Shown here: piece after piece, positions 50,390-60,968 of the stretch
Layout of the letters: each line of letters begins with the position of its first letter
How positions within the stretch are numbered: the stretch's first letter is position 1
Assembly: GCA_014549065.1 (NCBI GenBank)
Contig: JACDOX010000330.1
Span: 344,265-408,264, forward strand
Direction of reading: 5' to 3'
DNA: 64,000 nt
From: Cardinalis cardinalis
Lineage: Eukaryota > Chordata > Aves > Passeriformes > Cardinalidae
Notes under the pieces: model-generated
Told to the model about the DNA's origin: nothing
Database searches by the model: none
The model's input: only the letters and a program-made list of their open reading frames with translations
Made by a program: the position numbers and the translations under genes

Positions 50390-51263
50390 TGATGCCTTGA
50401 GAGGCTGCCCTAGANCAGAGGCTGGACAGAGCTACAGAATAAAGCAGGGATTTACTAAAAGGCCTCCATGGATCCACCTTGGGCAGCACAAGAGCCCAGC
50501 CAGGGCTGCACCCAAGATGAACCAAAATGGTNCNAAAATGCACNNCCNGGCATGGGGTCTNTCNCTGTGATCAGTTCTGCTCTATTTGCATCTTGCAGTN
50601 CATTGTCCCATTCCAGCTTTAGCCCATCAAATCCCATCCTTNTTGTTTTTCTCTCTTCAGCCCATGTTGTTTGTGCTCTTGGGCCTGAGATTTGGATTTT
50701 TAATATCATTTGTTGTGGTATTTTCGGGGTTCCCCGTGGCAGGAAGGAAATGATGAATCTGACTCCATATTCTTAGAAGGCTAATTTATTNTTTTATGAT
50801 ATTATATTATATTATAGAATGCTATACTAAACTATACTAAAGAATAGAGAAAGGATCCTTACAGAAGGCTTAACAAAACACTAATGAAAAACTCCTGACC
50901 CTCTCCAGAGCCCTGACTCTCCAGCCTGACCGTGATTGGTCATTAAGTAAAAACAATTCACATGTTGGATAAACAATCTCCAACCACATTCCAAAACAGC
51001 AAAACACTGGAGAAGTAGATGATATAATATTGTTTTTCTTTTTCTCTGAGGCTTCTCAGCTTCCCAGGAGAACAAAACCTGGCAAAGGGATTTTCCAGAA
51101 AATGTGACAGTCACAATTTGTCCTTGGTCCCCAGGTAGAGAAGGAATTNTTTTGTCTCCCTGGTCTGTGAAGAGAGCTCACCATCTCCTAACATGGAGCT
51201 CAGACCCACACACTAAANCAGCACAGAATCTGGAAAATAGAAAAGCTAAAACCTGAGGCATCA
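50390..51263 (-). mobile_element. older LTR split by a nested LTR insertion
   Basis: The ends TGATGCC (50390-50396) and GGCATCA (51257-51263) are perfect 7-bp inverted repeats, as expected for LTR ends. Taking out the inserted LTR and one duplication leaves about 466 bp. The two flanks match, as I recall, one passerine LTR: GGCCTCCATGGATCCACCTT on the left and AGAGAGCTCACCATCTCC on the right. The minus orientation is inferred from a TTTAGTAAAT polyadenylation-like motif near the left end. Many Ns lie at 50532-50574. No clear target duplication flanks the outer element. Confidence 0.6.
50708..51121 (-). mobile_element. solo LTR inserted into an older LTR
   Basis: The LTR occupies 50714-51115 (402 bp), bounded by perfect 6-bp duplications ATTTGT at 50708-50713 and 51116-51121. 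On the minus strand it starts TGTGACTGTCACATTTTC and ends AATACCACA. It has CCAATCA (plus 50935-50939 region) and AATAAA (plus TTTATT, 50785-50790). Short tandem TATAGTATA-like sequence lies near its end. It is related to the LTRs at 41922 and 54988. The perfect duplication shows it arrived after the host LTR. Confidence 0.88.
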
Positions 51264-53417
51264 CTACACTGCTTTAGATGCAACCACTAATGAATATTTA
51301 GTCCNTAGGACCAAATGAAACCTGTCTGAAATAAGCCTTGAAATTCCCCTGATGTGGGTAAGCTCTTAGCACCAACNATTTGACTTTGCAGATGTGGTCT
51401 TGTGTCACACCACTTGATATTGTAGGTATAGAAAAAGTATGGTTACTGATGTTCATCAAAAAGGAAAAGAAAATCTGAAAGCAGGAGTAAAANTATAGAA
51501 AAAATAAAAGGGTTGTAATAAAAGATATAGTGTTATGTTGCATCAAAATAATTTTCAAGCAATGGACACTGACAGAAAAAAAAAGATGAGAAATAAATTA
51601 CTAAATATTTTTAACATAACAGTCAAGGACTTTAACACTTTTCTTGATGGCTAACTTACATGAGTAGGATCATCTATGACTTTGAAACTATATTAACTTT
51701 TAGAAATATGCAAAACATTGATTTTTTTAATGTTTGAGCAACCACACAGCTGCTGCACAGAAACTGCACATGAGCTTCCTGACAGCTAAAAAATGGCAAA
51801 GTTTTTTTGCAGACCTAGNACTGTAACTGCTTTGTTTCTGTTGTTTAGCTGTAGCTCACTAGTGCCTGGAGACCATAAAAAAGAAGATCCAAGACTATTT
51901 TAGAAACACCACACAACCCCCATGCCACAGGGTATTCAGTGGCAGAGAGCTCTGGGTCAACTCACTGCAAATCCCAAACCTGCATTCACATGGGGCTCTG
52001 GGACTGATGGGCCACAGACATGACCTAAATGGAAAAGTGGGGTACACAGGTCAGTCCACACCTCAACATTGTCCTTCTTGGAGAGAAGGTGCAGTTGTGG
52101 TTGAACTGTGACCAAATTTTAATCATAAAGCTTGTTGAGAATGATGCCATTGGATCCAGAATAGAAAACCACTGGTAACTAGATGGTGAAAATGCTGCTT
52201 TTTATAATATAAGCAAGGAAAAATGATAGCTTTGTTTTTCAACAAATATTGCATTCCAGGACTGATATAANCTAGTTTTCTATTTACTCTGCAAACCTCA
52301 CAGGCCACTTCAGAAGAGGCCCACGCAGAACTCTGGCACTGCTCAGTTTTGCACCAGCAGATAGGACAGCAGGAATTCTAAACAAGATTCCTCAGTGGAA
52401 AAACCTGTGTTGAAGTCAAGTAAGAACAAAAGGCCAGTGTTGCAGTAAGGAGGAATTGTTCTGCTTCTGCATCCAGAAATTTCACCTGGATGTGCCTAAA
52501 ATCCTTTGCTGTAAACATTTGCAGCACTGTAGTACCACAAACGCTGTAGGCTTGCCAGTTGTTGATAAAAAGGAAGGACAGGACTGAGGACANGCTAATT
52601 GTAGTGAAGAAATCAAGCAGTGAAAAAATTGGGTTTGACTTTGTGAATAGTGACGTCTTAAACACTGGCAGGATTACAAAAATAGTACAGCAAATTGGGC
52701 ATATTATTACAAAATATAAGGCTTTCTCTGTACAGCTGATTGTATGTGACTCTCTTTTATGAACAGAGTGTAAAAGCTATTAGAAAAAAAATGAAGCATT
52801 TTAAAAACAGCCAGAAAGGGAAAAAAGTGTGTAGCCTTTTTTTTTTTGCAAGCAGTCCTTCTAGAAACATATTTAAACATCTATAATACATGGATATGGA
52901 AATAACTTTTTTTAAATTGTCCTATTCTGCTAAAAAAAACCCTCTATACCTCTGCTAATGAATTTCACAAAAAAGTTAAACAATATTTTATTCCTTCTTT
53001 AGCCCTGAAAATAGGACATAAGCAGAATAGTCACTTTGCTGGTCCTCCTCAAAAAAAAATCATTTAATCCAATTTTTTTTCCCTAATCTTAAATAAAAGG
53101 AAGAGAATTCGTTCTTAACTTACACAAAGTCTGAACAAATACTGTAATCAAGAAATTTGCTCTTGTTTTTCTCTCAAANCTTTGAATAGAGCATAGATTT
53201 AAACTTTAAAGCCTCTTGATGATATACTTAACATAAGTATTTGGTGTGTGGCTTGTTAGTCTTGTTTTGGCTTTAGAATTTTGAGATGTATTGCTTAGAT
53301 GTGATTATCCATTACCTCTGGCCGATAGGAAAGTGGCTGAAGGAGTGAAAATTAAGATGCATGCAGTAAGAGCAAGAAGTAGATCCCAAGTTCATAACAA
53401 ATTAAGACCTGATTTGT
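51264..53417. other. unique AT-rich DNA, no recognised feature
   Basis: No repeat family or exon was recognised. A 67-codon plus frame at 52559-52762 and a 95-codon minus frame at 52378-52665 overlap and have no known motif. There are homopolymer runs near 52839-52848 and 53050-53085. Confidence 0.5.
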
Positions 53418-53500
53418 ATTTTTTTACCGGTTTTTTTGTTTGGGGTTTTCTTTGGTTGGGTTCTTTTCGGGTTTTTTTGGGTTTTTTTTGGTATCTAGTC
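53418..53500. repeat. T/G-rich low-complexity tract with G runs
   Basis: The plus strand has GGGG at 53442, GGG at 53458, 53469 and 53479, and GG at 53454 and 53490, separated by T-rich loops. Four runs of three or more Gs with loops of about 7-12 nt make a weak G-quadruplex candidate. Confidence 0.85.
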
Positions 53501-54389
53501 TTTCAGCTCATAGTGCTGACATTCCTGGGACTGTTTGATCCTTGTCAGCATGGCAAAGGCACAGGTCTCTCTGGCCACCAGGGCAGGATGTCCAGCCCTG
53601 CAGGATGGTCAGCCNAGGGTGCTCTGGGCTCCCTGACCCCCAGAGCATCTCTGTCACATCTTGAGAAAACCCTGACTGAAATGCCAAGGGGGAAGCTCAG
53701 GACCTGAGGAGAGTCTGAAGAAGGCTCCAGTGGAGCAGCACTCCCCTGAACTGTATTTTGNGTCATGTGAGGGAAGAGAGAGCTCATCAGAAAGAGAAGA
53801 GGCTTTGTCAGACATTTCAGGTGGGTACAGAATCCTCCCTGCCCCTGAGCCTGAGTGAAATCTCCCAGCAAGGTCTAAAACCTTACCTGAGAGCTATGGN
53901 CTCCTGAAAAGGAAGCAGGAATGCCTTCCTTGGTTCTGTGCTCCTGGGGTGACTCTGGGCCCCTCTCCATCCTCACCTCATGAGCAGGAACAGATCAATC
54001 ANCTCTTTATGGATCCCCCCCAACTCCTGGGGTTACCTGTGCCACAGAACTCCTTGGGAACTCCATTCCCAGGCACCTTGAATGTTACCCTTGAGGATGG
54101 AGCATGATCCAGGCAAGCTGTGGGTATGGATGAGATGATCAGTGAGCCTCAGCCCCCTAAACCACATTGCTGAGCACAGTCCAGGCAAAGGAGGAGCTCC
54201 CAGAACACTGGTGGTCGATACAGCCAGGACTTTGCCAGCATGGAGAGCTCATCCCTAGAGACTGGACATGCCTGGAGCACAAAGGAATGATGTGCTACAG
54301 TACTGGAGCCTTTGCTTCTTTTCTGTCAGGGTTGGGATTAAATAGTGAGAGGGTATTTCTTGTGGGGATGCAGATGTTAATTAGTTATC
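53501..54389. other. GC-richer interval, possibly old retroelement DNA
   Basis: This segment is richer in G+C than its surroundings and lies between LTR-like pieces, so it may be part of a degraded retroelement. No retroviral motif was found. Frames of up to 138 codons overlap on both strands and have no recognised domain. Confidence 0.35.
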
Positions 54390-54869
54390 TGTGTTACAGT
54401 CTCACAAACCCTGAGTTCTGCAGCANTTCACTCCAACAAACTAAAAATGGAGCCCTATCTCTGTCTCTACAAGGCCTTCTAATACACTGTCCAATTAAGA
54501 AATGACACTTGAATTATTTTCACTATTAAGCCAATAACCAACCACCTGTGCCCTGCAATGTGGATTTTTTAATCAATTACATAAAACTACTCAAACCCAT
54601 GGAGAAGAAAGTAAAGAAGAAGGACCAGCCTCCTCCCTGAAACACCCATCTTGTTACATATCCATTACTATGTTCTAAACCCTTAAACTCTTAAGTTTTC
54701 CACCCTGTGATATCACACACTTCTATTCCAACTCCACATCCCCAATCCCAGTTCCATCATTCCGTTTTGGAGGCCTTCTCCACAGCCTCAGGTCAATGCA
54801 GTGTTCTCCTGGGGCTCATTGCCTGTCAGCACAGAAAGTCCAAAATTCTCAGCAACCAGGGTTCCAACA
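54390..54869 (-). mobile_element. candidate LTR, minus strand
   Basis: Read on the minus strand it starts TGTTGGAACCCTGGTTGCTG (plus end 54869). It continues with CTGTGGAGAAGGCCTCC and GGAGGAGGCTGGTCCTTC, which I recall as passerine LTR sequence. The other end is uncertain and is placed at TGTTACAG (about 54394) only because it gives TGTT...AACA ends. No target duplication was found. A repeat-library search would settle it. Confidence 0.4.
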
Positions 54870-54981
54870 CTACAGGATGATGAGATTCCTGTTGAAGAGC
54901 ACTGGGATAAGCTCTGTGTGCTGGCAATGGCTCTGGCCCAACTGGAATGTCTCATGTTCAGAACACAATGATAATGCCACT

Positions 54982-55405
54982 ACTGATTGTCACATTCATG
55001 TTCTCTGGAAAATCCCTTCAGCCAGGATTTTTCTCCTGGGAAGCTGAGAAGCCTCAGAGAAAAAGGAAAACAATTCTTATCTCATTTGCTTCTCCTGTGT
55101 TGTGCTCATGTGCAATGTGTTTGGAGATTGTTTACCCACAGGTGATTGTTCCATTGGATTCTGCTGGGAGTTGTTTTCACTCTTTGGCCAATCAGGGCCA
55201 AGCTNTGTCAGGACTCTGGAAAGAGTCACAAGTTTTCNTTATTATCTTTTTAGCATTCTCTAAGTATCCTTTCTGTATTCTTTAGTATAACATTCTTTAA
55301 TATAATATAGTATCATAAAATANTAAATTAGCCTTCTGAGAACATGGAGTCAGATTTATCATTCCTTCCTTCACCACGAGGCACCCCACAAATACACTAA
55401 CTGAT
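54982..55405 (+). mobile_element. solo LTR with 6-bp target duplication
   Basis: The LTR occupies 54988-55399 (412 bp), starting TGTCACATTCATG. ACTGAT lies on both sides, at 54982-54987 and 55400-55405. The 3' end reads ACACTA rather than a canonical CA, so the exact end may have mutated. A CCAATCA motif lies at 55188. The polyadenylation signal at 55322-55327 contains an N (ANTAAA). It shares the TCTCCTGGGAAGCTGAGAAG and ACATGGAGTCAGAT blocks with the LTR at 50714, but in the opposite orientation. Confidence 0.85.
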
Positions 55406-58400
55406 GATCTACAAGCTCACAGGCCACCTCAGCAGCNGTGGCTGTGATGGGAACATCAGTGCTAGGCTGCTTTTGCCACAGATTTATGGGATTTATTATT
55501 TGTGGGAAGCCCATTGACTGCTGGATTAGGATGGAACCTGGAAACAAAAATCCAATATCTCCCCATGCTGTGAGCAGAGACTGAACTGAAACAACTCCAT
55601 GGTGCAGATCAGTGTCTGGGTATTTTACTTTATGTGGTTTGAAATGAAATAGGGNCTCCATAGTTAAATGTACTCATTCTGTCAAGACCACTCCAGCTTC
55701 AATTTTTCCTTCATGACCGTAAAAAGATCCAATTTCCACTATGAAGTCTGGAAAATTATATCAACTATCAGGGTAGAATTAGACCTGATAGAAGCTNGGT
55801 GATCTTAAAAAATATGAGATATATCCATTTTTCATTGTAAGAAGACTTTAGCTTTCCACTGGGCTTATTAATTTTTGCACTTTTTCTATTGCATTCTACC
55901 CTTTTTTAATAAATAACACTAAAAACAAGACCTTTATTCCAAATGTTCATTTCTGTTGCATTTTTTTAGCTTCCTGATGAATTTAATTTTTTTTTTAATA
56001 AAATGAACAGCAATATAAAGGATGGAAAAATCCACAGTACCCCATTCAGAGGCAAAGAAAAGAGTAAATACATTCATTGCTTTCCTCAGAAGAAATGTAT
56101 TGTGCAGCTGCTGTGGAATACAATATTGAGATGAAAATGAAGCTGCAATGGAAATGGAATGAGAAATAGGTATTTGCTTCTGGGTGAGCGCAACAAACCT
56201 ATCAGCTACACAGTTAAAATCAGCAGCCCCATCTCCCCAATTCCTGATGACTAAATAAACCACAGGTAAAAGGACAGGGGAATAAGACAGAAGGAAAGGA
56301 GGGAAATGAAGCTGCCAAATGAAAGAAGTGTTTCTGCAAAGGTCAGTAAGGGATAAGATTAGTTTGGAGTAAGCCAGTCCTACAGTGTAATTTGCAATAT
56401 TTTCNAACCCTTCAGAATAAGCATTCCTTGCTATTTTTAATATGGGCTTTGAGCCATGACTATCTAAATGGAGAGAGGAGGCATTAAAAGTTCATAGGGC
56501 TTGATATTGCCTGTAAAGAGGAAGCCCCTACAGAATTTTATTTTATTAGTAACCTTTATTAGCCTTGTAGCCAGCGCTGATTAAAGTATTGTGGCATATC
56601 TGTCAGCAGCAGGAATGCATGGGGATTATTAGCAACTGCATTTAAAAGTCTAAGAGCCAAGAGGTAGAGCCACAAGCCTGGAATACTAATTCCCATTTTA
56701 TTCAGTGTAAACAGTCAAAGGATGGATAATAGCTTGTCTCCTTTTATTGGCATGTTTATTTGTCCTTTTGCTCTTCCCTCTCACCGTGTAACTAAGACAG
56801 CAGAAAATAATACAAAATATGAGGCACTTACAAGGCTGGGCCAAATTGATTTCAGTGCAGAATATCCAAATTTGGCTGGTCAAACATAACTTCTACCCCT
56901 ATACTTCATTGGAATATACAAGCTCAAGCTGCTCAAAGGCAGATATGGACTAAATACTGAAGGGAAAAGTATTCAGCAGAGGATCCTTTTAGAGTTCTGT
57001 CTGTAGACATATTCCAGGTCTTCACTGAAATATTCTATTTATCATGTGAGGAATCTTTTGTGGACATAACTTCCATCCCAGCTGACTCCAGTTTCTTCAC
57101 TGAGAATATTCACAATTCAAATTGAGCTGTATAAGCAGCTGAGTCACACTGCATTCTTTTATCTTGGGACTTAATAAATTACTTATTAGTTTTAAAAATT
57201 TAACCCAAATAATTTTTATGATGCCCAAAGCAAATTTTTTTCCATGACTCTGCTGTAATTACAGCAAAAGTCTGTTTTGGTCAATATTCAAATTAATGGA
57301 TTTTCTTTAGTATAAATCCAAGGAAAATATTAACGTTAATATCAACAATCTGGTTTGAATGAAACTCCACTTGGAAATGGATAAATGTTTATGACAATAT
57401 CTTTTAATATTTATGATGCTGCAGTCATTGCTGCATTTCCAAAAGTTCTGAGACAAGGTAGGCAAAATTAGAGCTCCACTGCTGAGTAAGGAAAACAATA
57501 TGAGCACAGTTCAAGTGATAGGATCTCTTTGTTGGTGTAGATCACAGTGAAAAGTTTTGGAAAGGTTTATCTTTCCTTTTTATGACAGAAAACTTCTTCT
57601 GCCAGACACAGGACTAAAGCCAGAGGATCATAAACCAGAGCTGAGAATTATTTAAAAGAACAAAGAGGTGGTTTCTACCCAAGACAAGCCTCAACTGTGA
57701 GTGGTGACTAGAGATCACCAATGATGCTTTTGCATTTTTTTGCTAGAAAACCTTCTATGAGGCTGAGCAAGACATCGTGGCAAAAGGATCTTAAAGTTTC
57801 AAGTGAGTAATCTTTAATGTCCTTTTTTAAAATAACACAGATAAAAAATAATCATAGGTATGACTGTAACATTTTTGTGGACTCTATATAAATATCATGT
57901 ACTCATAATTAATTTAATCAACTAATATGATGATTTAGNAAGGTATAGATTAAAATTTTAATAAGCATACTAGAAAATGTCTCTGAAGGTAATCAAAAAG
58001 CTCAGCTTTGTCTTCCAAAGTGCTTGTGTAAACAACTGGCTGCTCTATTTCTGAAACTGTTGTGTAATCTAAAGCTGACAGTCTTGCCCAGTTTAAAATT
58101 TGTATGAATGAATGTATTTGCCTCTAAATATTTGGTAATAAGCCATGGTAATTTAGCATGCTTTGCTCCTTGATCACTTAATGAGTTTAGCATGTCAGTN
58201 TGAATACTTGCAATTCCCATGTAAAGCTGTATTTCACTGTATTCTTGTGGTTAAATATTGTTTGTTCTCTGGACTCCAAGAGCCCCTGAAGCCTCTGGCT
58301 CTGAAGGAATGCTCGTGCACCCACTGGGAGTGGGATCAGTGCCTGGCATCCACCACCCAGACCAGAACAGGCAGCCCCAACAACCCCCCTGGCAGTACCT

Positions 58401-60284
58401 GCAGATATTGGATCTCACTTCCTAAACCTGCCATTAGAATTAATAGAATGAACCACAATTGTTTCTCTACTAAAGCAAAAAGGACTTGAATCCAATTTCC
58501 CCAGTGCTTTCCAGCCCTCTGTAGAACACATATTATGATATCTTAATATGGATTACTGTGATTTTTCTGCTCTTGCTAAAGAGAGCCATCTGTATTCCAG
58601 TTTTTCATCTGCTCCTATTCTTTCTGCTGTACTGTTCAGAGACGCCCTTGTCAGTCCTTCAGGGAACTTCCTGTAAAGCACAGAATTAGTTACTCTGACA
58701 TTTTCAATGCAGGAGGTCCTGATTGTCTAAGTAAATTTTATCCCACTCTCTNACTGATAATGTAACACTTGTAGTGATATTTTCTTATCACAAAGACTTT
58801 GTTTCATGCTTTTGCTAATTTTCTGCTGTGCTTTGTGGTTCTTTCATCACCTATTTCTTTAATTCTTCTATTTTATTTCCTTTGGACCAATTTCATTATG
58901 GCCTTGCCACTTGGTNTGGCCTCATAAACTGACATAATAAACTGTAAATTTAGGTCTCAGCTTAACTCTTNCTAAGACAGATATAGCTTTTCTGTTCACC
59001 AGTCATTGTTGGTTTCATAAATATTCTGGATTTAAACTGTGGCAAGACTATCAAAAATCAGGCAAGTGAATCTACATGGGGATGAACACCAAGCCAGAAT
59101 TTTAACTAGGATTTAATGCATGTAAATTGATCAGCTTGGAAACTGTTTGGGGGTAGTAACCAGAAATTCAGAGGCAATATTAATGCAGCCCATCCTGAAG
59201 AACTCAAAGTTGCAAATACTTTCTATACTGCAAACACTCATGGTAGGGCACATTTGTCAAAAACATCTGCAATTCTGAACACAACTCAGTGATTGGAATA
59301 ATTTGCTCTCCAGACCAGTTANCAGAAGCTTAAACTAGCTGATTTAGGTCCATCTAGAAATTACTGATATTCTATGGTAAAATTTATTAAGTCTGCAAAA
59401 ACATCTGTGGTATNATGAGAAAAAGAATTTTTACTTACTTAAAAAGAACAAAACTAACTTTTTGATAAACACAAAGCTCCACCAAGGCATACTTTTACAG
59501 ATGACACAAAATGTTTTCCAACAGAGCCTTGCTCTACAAACTCCATACCAAACCATTTAAGTAAAAGTAACCTGTTGACATAAGTTCACTGCAGGGTTTT
59601 ACAGAATAATTNTGTCTGCAGAACTCCTTGATGAGTTTGAGATATAAATATGCCTATGCTTTGAAACAATAAATAAGAAAACACAACCATAAATTAGAAA
59701 ATAATATATGGATACAATAAGAAGTCCAGGAATGGATTCCAACACTGATCAGTTATTTCTGAAAAATTTGTTGTTCCATCAATAGTTATAAAAGAGGGTG
59801 AGAATTGATCAAATACTGTACAAGATGAGAATGCCTTGGGAAATATAGATACACAGATCCATTTTTAATTTCAGAGATACTGTAATCTATTTTTATGTCA
59901 GTGTACAATATGTTGATGTGAGGCTGCAAGAAAAAAATGCTATTACAATTACTTGTTCATAGCATTTGCCTGAGTTATAAGAATTGATTTTCCTATTTAT
60001 TTGACTTGTGATGTTGGAGTTCTCTGTGACTTGTTCAAGAAAGTAATCTCCAAATTTCACAAAATTTGGCATTTGGAATGACAGTGAAAATAATAGAAAG
60101 CAACATAAGTTTCCCACGTAATTTTGATGGATAAGATAATTATTTTTCTCAGTACTNCTCCTACCTATCTGAAGACATTCCTAAGTCTAGTTTCAGTGCT
60201 CTCTTAAATGAATCCTCAAGACACAGGAGGGTTCCAGTTGAAGCAATCTCCAGGTTTACCAGTGTATTGGGTGATTACACCATC
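55406..60284. other. unique AT-rich DNA, possible conserved noncoding stretch
   Basis: No gene or repeat family was recognised in ~4.9 kb. The stretch at about 56490-56690 is repeat-free, has no homopolymers, and has a composition I associate with conserved noncoding elements. That impression is unproven. The 109-codon minus frame at 55934-56263 has no known domain. Confidence 0.45.
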
Positions 60285-60462
60285 ACAGCCCAGGCCTGGA
60301 ACACNGACACGGTGGAGTCACCATTCCTGGAAGGATTCAAAGACCTGTAGATGTGACATTGGGGCCCTTGGTGTGGGGTGGGGTTGGCAGTGCTGAACTT
60401 ATGGTTGTACTCAATGATCTGAAAGGTCTTTTCCANCCTAAACAACTCCATGGTTCTACAAA
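60285..60462 (+). repeat. CR1 LINE 3'-end fragment
   Basis: GTCACCATTCCTGGAAGGAT, then TTCAAAGACCTGTAGATGTG, TTGGCAGTGCTGAACTTATG and CAATGATCTGAAAGGTCTTT are in the order of a CR1 3' end, finishing near CATGGTTCTAC. It is diverged and 5'-truncated. Confidence 0.85.
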
Positions 60463-60714
60463 CTCCACTAGGATCTGGAAAGGGAGAATTCCTGAGATAT
60501 TCTGGCCAAGGGTTCAAGCTCTGAGAGCCTTGGGTACCAGGCAGTAACTGTGGGGCAGCATGGAAGTCTCCTTGACTTAACAGAATTCCCTGGTTTGTTT
60601 GTAAGGTGGTGTGAAACTGGGGAAATATGCAGGGACGGAAAGGAAGGATTACTGCGTGGAAAAGGTGGGTTTAGGACCCAAAAGTTACAGGATTAGGTAT
60701 CATTCAAAGTTAAT
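60463..60714. other. spacer between inverted CR1 fragments
   Basis: About 250 bp of unassigned sequence between a plus and a minus CR1 copy. No exon was recognised. Confidence 0.45.
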
Positions 60715-60968
60715 CATGGAATCCCAGAATGGTTTGGGTTGGAGGGACCTTAAAAGCCTGTCCAGTGCCACCCCTGCCATGGCAGGGACACCTTCCCCTG
60801 TCCCAGGCTGCTCCAGCCCCAGTGTCCAGCCTGGCCTTGGGCACTGCCAGGGATGCAGGGGCAGCCCCAGCTGCTCTGGGCACCCTGTGCCAGGGCNNNC
60901 CNNCCNNNNAGGGAACAATTCCTCATTGCCAAGATCCCACCCAGCCCTGCCCTCTGGCACTGGGAGTC
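60715..60968 (-). repeat. CR1 LINE 3'-end fragment, minus strand
   Basis: TCATGGAATCCCAGAATGGT, then CCATGGCAGGGACACCTTCC and the reversed GGAGCAGCCTGGGACAG block identify a minus CR1 3' end. A cluster of Ns at 60897-60909 covers the block that reads GGCTGCCCACCCTGCAGG in sister copies. The open frames here are artefacts. Confidence 0.92.
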
